Part shown: positions 57,648 to 64,000 of the stretch, piece after piece
Layout: each line of letters opens with the position of its first letter
Numbering within the stretch: the first letter of the stretch is position 1
DNA from: Rhodovulum sulfidophilum
GTDB lineage: Bacteria > Pseudomonadota > Alphaproteobacteria > Rhodobacterales > Rhodobacteraceae
Assembly: GCA_003241785.1 (NCBI GenBank)
Contig: QFPW01000006.1
Location: 1 to 64,000, forward strand
DNA length: 64,000 bases
Direction: 5' to 3'
The notes under the pieces: generated by a model
The model's input: the letters and a program-made list of their open reading frames with translations, nothing else
What the model was told of the DNA's origin: nothing
Databases searched by the model: none
Position numbers and translations under genes: made by a program

Positions 57648-57666
57648 GGTCCGCTGGCCGGCGGCC

Positions 57667-57840
57667 GTGGCGCCGCGTCGGGCGTGGCGCGCGTGGCGGC
57701 GGAGCGCCCGCGGCGCGCTTCGGAACCTGCGCGCGTGGCGGGCGCCCCAGGGGCCGCTGCCCCGGACCTGATCCGGGGCCTCGAGGCCGATGAAGCCCGC
57801 TCGAAATGGCGTCGAGGCCCCGGGTCGAGCCCGGGGCGGC
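57667..57840. repeat. Dispersed palindromic repeat, copy C, with conserved tail
   Basis: In reverse orientation to copy B: the 77-base tail is at 57667-57743 and the palindrome at 57756-57840 (arms 57756-57784 and 57812-57840, left arm beginning GCTGCCCCGGACCTGATCCG). The tail is 12 bases from the palindrome, against 13 in copy B. It lies in the 308-base convergent gap before moaE. The remainder, 57841-57955, has no supported gene. Confidence 0.8.
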
Positions 57841-57955
57841 GGAGCGGGGGGGGGGAGCCGGGATGGCGCACGGTGCGCGGCGACGGGGCAGCCCGCGCGG
57901 CGGATGCCGGGCTCCGGAAAGAGCGCGGGCGATGCCCGCCCGGAGACGGAGGCCC

Positions 57956-58420
57956 CTAGCGGCCGGCTTTCTCCCAGCCCGCGAGGGCGTCCTCGTCCTC
58001 GGCGCGGGCCGCGACCCAGGTCGCGCCATCCGGCCGGGTCTCCTTCTTCCAGAACGGCGCCCGCGATTTCAGGTAGTCCATCAGGAATTCGGCGGCGGCG
58101 AAGGCCGCGCCCCGGCTTTCGGAGGCGGTCGCGACCATCATGATCTGGTCGCCCGGGAGCAGCCGGCCGTGGCGGTGGATGACGAGGCTGGCGCGCAGGT
58201 CCCAGCGGCCGCGCGCCTCGGCCTCGATCGCGCCGAGCGCGCGCAGCGTCATCGCCGGATAGTGCTCGAGCTCGAGCGCGCTGATCCCGCCCTGTCCGGC
58301 GTTGGTGTCGCGCACGAGGCCGGTGAAGCTCACCAGCGCGCCGATGTCGGCGCGCCCGGCGCGGAGCGCCGCGAGCTCGGCGCCGAGATCGAAATCCTCG
58401 CGCTGAACGCGGACGGCCAT
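57956..58420 (-). CDS. moaE: Molybdopterin synthase catalytic subunit
   Basis: MoaE converts precursor Z to molybdopterin using the thiocarboxylate on MoaD. The 154 residues have GALVSFTGLVRDTN, LELEHYPAMTLRALGAIE, IHRHGRLLPGDQIMMVATAS and the catalytic-loop KSRAPFWKKE with its conserved Lys. The start at 58420 is eight bases after the moaD stop on the minus strand. Order pgsA-moaD-moaE follows from the minus-strand reading. Confidence 0.95.
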   Translation of the reverse strand: MAVRVQREDFDLGAELAALRAGRADIGALVSFTGLVRDTNAGQGGISALELEHYPAMTLRALGAIEAEARGRWDLRASLVIHRHGRLLPGDQIMMVATASESRGAAFAAAEFLMDYLKSRAPFWKKETRPDGATWVAARAEDEDALAGWEKAGR

Positions 58421-58428
58421 CGCGCGGA

Positions 58429-58680
58429 TCAGCCCCCGGTCATCGGCGGGAAGAAGGCGACCTCGCGCGCGCCGGCGAGCGGGGCGGCGAGATCGGCGAG
58501 CTCCTGGTCCACCGCGACCCGGACCGCGCGCATGTCGGAGAAGGCGAGCGCGTAGCGCGGCTCGCGCCCGCGCAGCTCCTCGACGAGATCGGCGACCGTC
58601 GCGGCCGAGGTCTCGACCCGCTCCTCCGATTCACCGATCCGCTCGCGCAGCCAGGCGAAATAGAGGACGTTGAGGCTCAT
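58429..58680 (-). CDS. moaD: Molybdopterin converting factor subunit 1
   Basis: MoaD is the ubiquitin-like sulfur carrier of molybdopterin synthesis. The 83-residue protein starts MSLNVLYFAWLRERIGESEE, has the beta-grasp core (TSAATVADLVEELR, VRVAVDQELADL) and ends REVAFFPPMTGG with the diglycine that becomes a thiocarboxylate. The start at 58680 overlaps the pgsA stop (ATGA), so the two are coupled. Confidence 0.95.
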   Translation of the reverse strand: MSLNVLYFAWLRERIGESEERVETSAATVADLVEELRGREPRYALAFSDMRAVRVAVDQELADLAAPLAGAREVAFFPPMTGG

Positions 58681-59294
58681 CGCTTGCGGTCCCGCAGGAA
58701 GGGCAGCGCCTTCATAAGATAGTCGACGCCGGTCATCAGGGTCAGCAGCCCGGCGATCCAGATCAGGATCAGCCCGCCGTTCTCGAGCGCCCAGCCGAGC
58801 CAGTCGTGCAGCCAGGAGCTGTACCAGTACTGCCCGTGCCGGCGGTCGTATTCGAAGACGCCGGCGAGCAGGAGCACCGGGATCGCGACCATCTGGGCCG
58901 TGGTCTTCCACTTCGCGAGATTGGTCACCTTGAGCCGGCCGGCGCGCGAGCCGAGGAACTCGCGCAGGCCGGAGACGAAGACCTCGCGCAGCAGGATGAA
59001 GGCGACCGGCACCAGGATCAGGCTCTTGATGCCGGAGATCCCGACGATGACCGCGAGGGCGATCACCACCATCGCCTTGTCGGCGATCGGGTCGAGCATC
59101 CGGCCGAAATTCGACTCCTGCTGCCAGGCGCGGGCGAGGCGGCCGTCGATGTAATCGGTGAGCGCGGCGAGGATGAAGAGGCCGATCGCGACCCAATCGG
59201 CCGTCGGTCGCGGGAAGATCACGAAGGCGAGCGCGACTCCGGGCGCCGCGATCAGGCGCAGCACGGTCAGGATATTCGGAATCGTCCAACGCAT
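58677..59294 (-). CDS. pgsA: CDP-diacylglycerol-glycerol-3-phosphate 3-phosphatidyltransferase
   Basis: PgsA makes phosphatidylglycerol phosphate at the inner membrane. The 205-residue protein begins WTIPNILTVLRLIAAPGVALAF and carries the complete CDP-alcohol motif, DGRLARAWQQESNFGRMLDPIADK (D-G-x2-A-R-x8-G-x3-D-x3-D). About six helices are visible, ending WALENGGLILIWIAGLLTLMTGVDYL. It lies 55 bases downstream of uvrC on the minus strand. Confidence 0.95.
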   Translation of the reverse strand: MRWTIPNILTVLRLIAAPGVALAFVIFPRPTADWVAIGLFILAALTDYIDGRLARAWQQESNFGRMLDPIADKAMVVIALAVIVGISGIKSLILVPVAFILLREVFVSGLREFLGSRAGRLKVTNLAKWKTTAQMVAIPVLLLAGVFEYDRRHGQYWYSSWLHDWLGWALENGGLILIWIAGLLTLMTGVDYLMKALPFLRDRKR

Positions 59295-59349
59295 CGCGCA
59301 CTGTCCCTTGGGCGGGGCGGAGCCACCCCCATCCCATCTATGTAGTCAA

Positions 59350-61248
59350 TTAGCGCTCGCCATGGAAGAAGCCATAGATCTGCTCGGCCAGCGCGTCGGA
59401 GATCCCCGGCGCCGCCTTGAGATCCGAAAGGCCCGCGCGGGCGACCGCCTTGGCCGAGCCGAAATGCGCGAGCAGGGCGCGCTTGCGCGCGGCGCCCACC
59501 CCCGGCACCTCGTCGAGCGGCGTGGCCCGGGTCTGCGCCGCGCGCTTCGCGCGATGCGCGCCGATCGCGAAACGGTGGGCCTCGTCGCGCAGCCGCTGGA
59601 TGAAATAGAGCACCGGATCGCGGTAGGGCAGCGCCTTCGGCGGCTGGCCCGGGCGGTGGAACTCCTCCTTGCCGGCGTCGCGGTCGACGCCCTTGGCGAC
59701 GCCGATCAGCGCCACGTCCTCGACGCCGAGTTCGGCGAGCGCCGCCTCCGCCGCCGAGACCTGCCCCGCGCCGCCGTCGATCAGCACCAGATCTGGCCAG
59801 GCGTCGCTCTGCCGGTCGGGATCCTCCTTCACCAGCCGGCCGAAGCGGCGGGTCAGCACCTCGCGCATCATGCCGAAGTCGTCGCCGGGGGTGAGCTCGG
59901 TCGAGCGGATGTTGAACTTGCGGTACTGCGACTTCAGGAAACCCTCCGGCCCGGCGACGATCATGCCGCCGACCGCGTTCGTGCCCATGATGTGGCTGTT
60001 GTCGTAGACCTCGATCCGCTCGGGCGGGCCGTCGAGCGCGAAGGCCTCGGCCAGTCCCTCGAGCAGCGCCGCCTGGCTCGCGCTCTCGGCCATGCGCCGC
60101 GCCAGCGCCTCGCGGGCGTTGCGGGCGGCGTGCTCGACAAGGCGCGACTTTTCGCCACGCTGGGGCACCGCGAGCTCGACCCGGCGCCCCAGCGCCGCGC
60201 CGAGGGCCTCGGCGAGCAGGTCCGGGTTGTCCGGCGCGTGGCTGAGGAGAATCAGCCGCGCGGGGGTCTTGTTGCCGTAGAACTGCCCGATGAAGGCCTC
60301 GAGGATCTCGCCCGGTTCCGCGCCCGAGCCGGTGCGCGGGAAATAGGCGCGGTTGCCCCAGTTCTGATGCGCGCGGATGAAGAAGACCTGGACGCAGGCG
60401 TGCCCGCCCTCCTGGTGCAGCGCGATCACGTCGGCCTCCTCGACGCCCTCGGGGTTGATGCCCTGGCTCGCCTGGACGTTGGTGAGCGCGCGGATCCGGT
60501 CGCGCAGCGCCGCGGCGCGCTCGAATTCCATCGCCGCGCTCGCGCGCGCCATCTCCGCCGCGAGATCCTCCTGCACCCTGGTCGAGCGGCCGCGCAGGAA
60601 GTCGGTCGCCTCCTCGACGAGCGCGCGATAGTCCTCCTCGCCGATCAGCCCGACGCAGGGCGCGCTGCAGCGCTTGATCTGGTGCAGGAGGCAGGGTCGG
60701 GTGCGGCTCTCGAAGGTCGGGTCCGAGCAGCTCCGGAGCAGGAAGGCCTTCTGCAGCTGGTTCAGGGTCCGGGTCACGCTGCCGGCCGAGGCGAAGGGGC
60801 CGAAGTAGCGCCCCGGCTCCTTGCGGAGCCCGCGGTGCTTCTTCACCTGCGGGAAGGGGTGGTCGCCGGTGACGAGGATGTTCGGAAAGCTCTTGTCGTC
60901 GCGGAGCAGCACGTTATAGCGGGGGCGCAGCTGCTTGATGAGATTCTGCTCGAGCAGCAGCGCTTCCGTCTCGGTCTCCGTGGTCAGGAACATCATCGAC
61001 GCCGTGGCGCCGATCATTCTACCTATGCGAGAATTATGGCCGGTGGGTTTGGCATAGGACGCCACCCGCCGTTTCAGGTTGCGCGCCTTGCCGACGTAGA
61101 GGACCTCGCCCTTCTGGTCGAGCATGCGATAGACGCCGGGCCGCTCGTCGAGCCGGCGCAGGTAGTCGCGGATCACCAGGTGGCCGGGCCGCGCGGCGCC
61201 GGCGCCCTTGCCCTCCTCGATGAATCCGCTGTCCGGCTGCTCCGTCAC
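59350..61248 (-). CDS. uvrC: UvrABC system protein C
   Basis: UvrC makes the dual incisions in nucleotide excision repair. The 632-residue protein has the GIY-YIG nuclease domain (ERPGVYRMLDQKGEVLYVGKARNLKRRVASY), a Cys cluster region (RPCLLHQIKRCSAPCVG), the UVR domain (AAMEFERAAALRDRIRAL), the RNase H-like domain (VYDNSHIMGTNAVGGMIVAGPEG) and C-terminal HhH motifs (VPGVGAARKRALLAHFGS). I place the start at GTG 61248 behind GGGAG; an ATG at 61329 gives 27 more residues without a ribosome site. The region upstream is AT-rich. Confidence 0.93.
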   Translation of the reverse strand: MTEQPDSGFIEEGKGAGAARPGHLVIRDYLRRLDERPGVYRMLDQKGEVLYVGKARNLKRRVASYAKPTGHNSRIGRMIGATASMMFLTTETETEALLLEQNLIKQLRPRYNVLLRDDKSFPNILVTGDHPFPQVKKHRGLRKEPGRYFGPFASAGSVTRTLNQLQKAFLLRSCSDPTFESRTRPCLLHQIKRCSAPCVGLIGEEDYRALVEEATDFLRGRSTRVQEDLAAEMARASAAMEFERAAALRDRIRALTNVQASQGINPEGVEEADVIALHQEGGHACVQVFFIRAHQNWGNRAYFPRTGSGAEPGEILEAFIGQFYGNKTPARLILLSHAPDNPDLLAEALGAALGRRVELAVPQRGEKSRLVEHAARNAREALARRMAESASQAALLEGLAEAFALDGPPERIEVYDNSHIMGTNAVGGMIVAGPEGFLKSQYRKFNIRSTELTPGDDFGMMREVLTRRFGRLVKEDPDRQSDAWPDLVLIDGGAGQVSAAEAALAELGVEDVALIGVAKGVDRDAGKEEFHRPGQPPKALPYRDPVLYFIQRLRDEAHRFAIGAHRAKRAAQTRATPLDEVPGVGAARKRALLAHFGSAKAVARAGLSDLKAAPGISDALAEQIYGFFHGER

Positions 61249-61329
61249 CCGCCCGCTCCCGCGCCCTGATTGATTCCCCCGCCAACGCGCCCCGCCGCCG
61301 CGTTTTTCAAGAGGAAAGCTGTCCACCAT

Positions 61330-61574
61330 TTCGGTGCATAACGCTGTGGAAAACTCGGGGGCTTCTCAGTTTTCCATTGCAAATCAAGGCCGTTCTCAGG
61401 TCTGCCCATTTTTTCAGCTTTTTTGCAAGGCCATGATTTCGCGGAACATTTTCCGAGGATGACGGTAAAATTATGAAATCGTTGACAGAATCAACACCGT
61501 TTTGTGACGTGGCCTCGGGGGTGGAAAAGTCAACCCGCGGGGCCCTGAATCCGGGCTCGAAACGGCGCCCCGCG
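61330..61574. other. AT-rich uvrC-SDR intergenic region with DnaA-box-like sites
   Basis: This is the least GC-rich stretch of the window. It contains GGTGCATAA (61333-61341), TGTGGAAAA (61345-61353, the complement of TTTTCCACA, which fits the DnaA-box pattern) and GGTGGAAAA (61520-61528). T-runs at 61414-61430 and AT-rich bases up to about 61490 follow. It includes the uvrC promoter region. No gene is supported. Confidence 0.5.
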
Positions 61575-62369
61575 CTACTCCACGCCGAGGACGTCCGGCG
61601 TGACCCAGCCGAGGTGCTGGCCGCCATCGACGCAGAGAAGCTGGCCCGTGACGCCCGGAGAGTCGAGCAGGAAGCGCAGCGCGACGCGGATCTCGTCGGG
61701 GTTCGCGCCGCGGCCGAGGATCGTCGCGGCGCGCTGGGCGGCGAAGTGTCGCTCCGACTGCCGGGCGCCGATCAGCGTCGGGCCGGGGCCGATCGCATTG
61801 ACCCGGACATGCGGCGCGAGCCCCTGCGCGGCGGTTCGGGTCAGCGCCCAGAGCCCCATCTTCGATATCGTGTAGGTTGCAAACTCGGGGGTAAGCTTTC
61901 GCACCCTCTGGTCGATCATGTTGACGACGAGCGCGCGCGCCTCGAACTCGCCCTCCGCCGTCTCCCGCGCCCGGGGCGCCTGCGCGGCGAAGGCCTGGAT
62001 CAGCTCGAACGGCGCGCGGAGGTTGGAGCCGATGTGCCGGTCCCAGCTCTCCCAGGTCGCGCTGGCGATCGTGTCATACTCGAAGATCGAGGCGTTGTTG
62101 ACGAGGATGGCGAGCGGCCGGCCGAGCGCGGCGGCGGCGGCGGGCACCAGGCCCGTGGTCTCGGTCCGGTCGAGCAGGTCGGCCCGCACCGCCGCGGCGC
62201 GCAATCCGCGGCCGCGCAGCTCGGCGGCGAGCGCCTCGGCGGGTTCCGCGCTGGCATGGTAGTGGATCGCGACGTCGTGCCCGCGATCGGCGAGCTCCAG
62301 CGCCATCGCCCGGCCGAGCCGGAGCCCTCCGCCGGTGACGAGCGCGGCGGCGCCTTCGGTCCCGCGCAT
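61575..62369 (-). CDS. SDR family oxidoreductase, pteridine reductase-like (FolM type)
   Basis: The 264-residue protein has the Rossmann motif as TGGGLRLGRAMALELA; Arg in place of the second Gly of the classical TGxxxGxG motif is typical of pteridine/dihydrofolate reductases (PTR1, FolM). It also has VNNASIFEYDTI, the catalytic Tyr-Lys YTISKMGL and NAIGPGPTLIG. It might reduce dihydrobiopterin or dihydromonapterin. It lies downstream of the zinc-ribbon gene and 326 bases before the uvrC start. Confidence 0.85.
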   Translation of the reverse strand: MRGTEGAAALVTGGGLRLGRAMALELADRGHDVAIHYHASAEPAEALAAELRGRGLRAAAVRADLLDRTETTGLVPAAAAALGRPLAILVNNASIFEYDTIASATWESWDRHIGSNLRAPFELIQAFAAQAPRARETAEGEFEARALVVNMIDQRVRKLTPEFATYTISKMGLWALTRTAAQGLAPHVRVNAIGPGPTLIGARQSERHFAAQRAATILGRGANPDEIRVALRFLLDSPGVTGQLLCVDGGQHLGWVTPDVLGVE

Positions 62370-62373
62370 CGGC

Positions 62374-62568
62374 CTACCTCTTCGAAGGACAGTCGGGCGT
62401 CGGACAGGCGCCGCCGCCCAGCCGGTAGGCGCCGCAGTCGGGACATTTGCGCGCGGTCTGGATCCGGGGGCCCGGGCGTTTCGGCGTCGGCTGCTTCGGG
62501 AAGACCGCGCGGATGGTCATTCCGACCAGCAGCCCGAAGAGAACGATGGTCGTGAGCGCCTTCAGCAT
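62374..62568 (-). CDS. Small membrane-anchored zinc-ribbon protein (unknown)
   Basis: The 64 residues from MLKALTT comprise a transmembrane helix (about 5-26, LTTIVLFGLLVGMTIRAVF), a Pro/Lys/Arg-rich linker and a C-terminal zinc ribbon with cysteines in CPDCGAYRLGGGACPTPDC. Four or five Cys could bind one zinc. The start overlaps the S49 peptidase stop (TGATG). I cannot name a family; its tie to the peptidase suggests a role at the membrane. Confidence 0.8.
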   Translation of the reverse strand: MLKALTTIVLFGLLVGMTIRAVFPKQPTPKRPGPRIQTARKCPDCGAYRLGGGACPTPDCPSKR

Positions 62569-63419
62569 CAGGGGGCCTTCACGCCGAAGCGCGCCCAATG
62601 GGCGTGATCCTCGATCCGGCCGACCGCCTCGGCGACCGCCTCGGAGGCGCCGGGCAGGCCGAGCCGGCGCAGGAGCGGGCGCCGCGGCGCCACGGGCACG
62701 AAGCGGACCTTCTCGCCATAGCGCGCGCGCATCGTGGGCACGAGATGGCCGATCGAATCCGCGAGGCCGAGCTCGATCGCCCTTTCGCCGAGCCAGAATT
62801 CGCCGGTGAAGAGATCCTCGCCGGTCAGCCGCCCGCCGCGCCGGCCGCGGACCTGGTCGATGAAATGGCCGTGGATCACCGCCTGCAGGCTCTCGAGCCG
62901 GGCCACGTCCTCGGGCTTCTCGGGCCGGAACGGGTCGAGCATGCTCTTGTCGACGCCCGAGGTATGGACGCGGCGCTCGATGCCGTGGCGGGCGATCAGC
63001 TCGGCGAAGCCGAAGCTCGCCGAGATGACGCCGATCGAGCCGAGGATGCTGCTGCGGTCGACATGGATCTCGTCGGCGGCGGTCGCGAGCCAGTAGCCGC
63101 CCGAGGCGGCCACGTCCTCGACGAAGGCGTGCACCGGGATCTTCTTCTCATCGGCGAGGCGCCGGATCCGCGCGGCGATCAGGCTCGACTGCGCCGGGCT
63201 GCCGCCGGGGGAGTTGATCGAGAGCGCGACCGCCCTGGGCTCGCCGCGCGAGAAGGCCGCCTCGATCAGCGGCGCGAGCCCCGCGTCGGTCAGCCCGCCG
63301 CCGCCGAGCCGGCCGCCGCCGCCGATCACGCCCTCGAGGCGGATCACCGGGATCACCGCCCGGCGGCGGGTGATGCGGTTCCTCAGGCGCTGGGCCTGGC
63401 GCGTGATGGCTTCGATCAT
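62568..63419 (-). CDS. sppA: S49 family signal-peptide peptidase
   Basis: S49 peptidases degrade cleaved signal peptides in the membrane. The 283-residue protein has VIPVIRLEGVIG, INSPGGSPAQSSLIAARI, the nucleophile Ser in VEDVAASGGYWLATAAD, GSIGVISASFGFAELIARHGI and the Lys of SGVDKSMLDPF as the general base of the Ser-Lys pair. This is the short single-domain SohB/SppA type. It is followed by the overlapping zinc-ribbon gene; upstream lies the metallophosphoesterase gene 9 bases away. Confidence 0.92.
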   Translation of the reverse strand: MIEAITRQAQRLRNRITRRRAVIPVIRLEGVIGGGGRLGGGGLTDAGLAPLIEAAFSRGEPRAVALSINSPGGSPAQSSLIAARIRRLADEKKIPVHAFVEDVAASGGYWLATAADEIHVDRSSILGSIGVISASFGFAELIARHGIERRVHTSGVDKSMLDPFRPEKPEDVARLESLQAVIHGHFIDQVRGRRGGRLTGEDLFTGEFWLGERAIELGLADSIGHLVPTMRARYGEKVRFVPVAPRRPLLRRLGLPGASEAVAEAVGRIEDHAHWARFGVKAP

Positions 63420-63428
63420 CGTCCCGAT

Positions 63429-64000
63429 TTAGGCGTCCGCCCCCCGCGGGGCAAGGGGGTCGCGGGCGCGGGCGGGGGCCGCGTCGATCCCGGCCCAGCC
63501 CGCGTCGCCGAGTCGGAAATGCGCGGTCGCCGCGCGGTCGAACCGCGTCGATCCCTCGGCGGCGACATGGCGCTCGACCTGGATCTCCGAGGGCAGGAAG
63601 GTCAGGAGGTTGAAGTCGTTCTCCTCGCCGCGCAGGCGGTTCGAGAGCCCGGTGCCGGCCTGGACCTGCACCACGCCGGCGCGGCCCTCGCGATGTGCGA
63701 AGGGCTCGGCGCGCCAGCTGTGCAGATGGCCGGACAGCACCACGTCGGCTCCGGCGGCGGCGAGCGCGTCGACGGCGCGCGAGGCGCCGCGCGTCAGCGC
63801 CTTGCGCTCGTCCGGCAGATGCTCGAGCGGATGGTGCATCACGATCACGCGAACGAGGTCGCGGGGCGCGTCGGCGAGCGTGCGCCGGATCCGCCCGAGC
63901 GCGCGGCGCGCGATCCAGCCGCGCTGCCAGGAGAGCGGGTTCACCGTGTTGACGCCGATCAGGATCATCTCCGGATCCCGCCAGATCGGCTGCAGATCGG
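63429..64000 (-). CDS. Metallophosphoesterase (partial, N-terminus beyond the window)
   Basis: The frame is open to the edge of the window. The visible C-terminal ~190 residues have the calcineurin-like motifs NTVNPLSW (region of GNHD-like loop), VIVMHHPLEHLP and GADVVLSGHLHSW with the terminal metal-binding GHxH. The end is RDPLAPRGADA. The N-terminal Asp/His motifs (DxH, GDxxD) lie outside. The substrate (cyclic nucleotide or phosphoester) is unknown. It is in the same strand run as sppA. Confidence 0.88.
   Translation of the reverse strand, partial: DLQPIWRDPEMILIGVNTVNPLSWQRGWIARRALGRIRRTLADAPRDLVRVIVMHHPLEHLPDERKALTRGASRAVDALAAAGADVVLSGHLHSWRAEPFAHREGRAGVVQVQAGTGLSNRLRGEENDFNLLTFLPSEIQVERHVAAEGSTRFDRAATAHFRLGDAGWAGIDAAPARARDPLAPRGADA

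Noticed and set aside
57841..57955. Additional gene in the rest of the 57.6-58 kb gap
   Set aside because: Frames there are short, contain homopolymer G-runs and lack ribosome sites. Only the repeat element is supported.

Overview
The window is a GC-rich chromosomal segment from an alphaproteobacterium, most likely a member of the Rhodobacteraceae. That placement rests on gene content: a bztABCD-type amino-acid ABC transporter, an ATP12 chaperone gene, alpha operon genes without rpsD, an spc region without rpmJ and infA, BLUF genes, a choXWV/betIBA block, and rpmH-rnpA-yidD linked to ttcA, yidC, a MOSC gene, engB and argB. It is inferred from the sequence, not from a database search.

Layout. 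1-17.5 kb is the ribosomal protein supercluster: the tuf end, rpsJ-rplCDWB-rpsS-rplV-rpsC-rplP, rpmC-rpsQ-rplNXE-rpsNH-rplFR-rpsE-rpmD, rplO-secY-adk, then rpsM-rpsK-rpoA-rplQ. It is interrupted twice by antisense genes. Two overlapping tiny membrane-protein genes sit between rplP and rpmC. A methyltransferase gene plus uppP sit between rpmD and rplO. Strong hairpin terminators (5121-5145, 9980-10012) precede both inserts, and rplO and rpsM have recognisable promoters of their own. rpsJ carries an in-frame 21-bp tandem duplication.

17.5-28.5 kb: a membrane protein, a GNAT enzyme, rarA, two BLUF proteins that both lack the photoactive tyrosine, rluC-HAD-ATP12 as a coupled run, and bztABCD. 28.5-40 kb is mostly minus strand: sixA, a ferredoxin-like protein, argB, two exported SPOR-like paralogues (plus strand), engB, MOSC, yidC, an EAL protein with a degenerate GGDEF, ttcA, yidD, rnpA and rpmH. 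40-45 kb: an orphan histidine kinase, then an operon of ring-cleaving dioxygenase, carboxylesterase-type hydrolase, acetyltransferase-like protein and pirin, with an operator-like dyad at its promoter; it resembles a quinone/electrophile detoxification unit. 45-52.4 kb: the choline uptake genes choXWV diverge from betI-betB-GST-betA across a BetI-type palindrome, forming a choline to glycine betaine osmoprotection module. 52.4-64 kb: a channel-like protein, rsmE/ubiA (divergent, 10 bp apart), an OmpA-type envelope protein with a small partner, moaE-moaD-pgsA-uvrC, a FolM-like reductase, a zinc-ribbon protein, an S49 peptidase and a truncated metallophosphoesterase.

Non-coding structure is notable. 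Large palindromic elements occupy four convergent intergenic regions (28474-28554, 31995-32050, 41641-41805, 57667-57840). Three are members of one repeat family, and two of those share an extra 77-bp conserved tail. No tRNA, rRNA, CRISPR array, insertion sequence or prophage was seen. No single large undescribed system stands out. The best candidates for new biology are the antisense mini-cassette inside the S10 operon, the S10 duplication, the non-photoactive BLUF pair and the composite repeat family.
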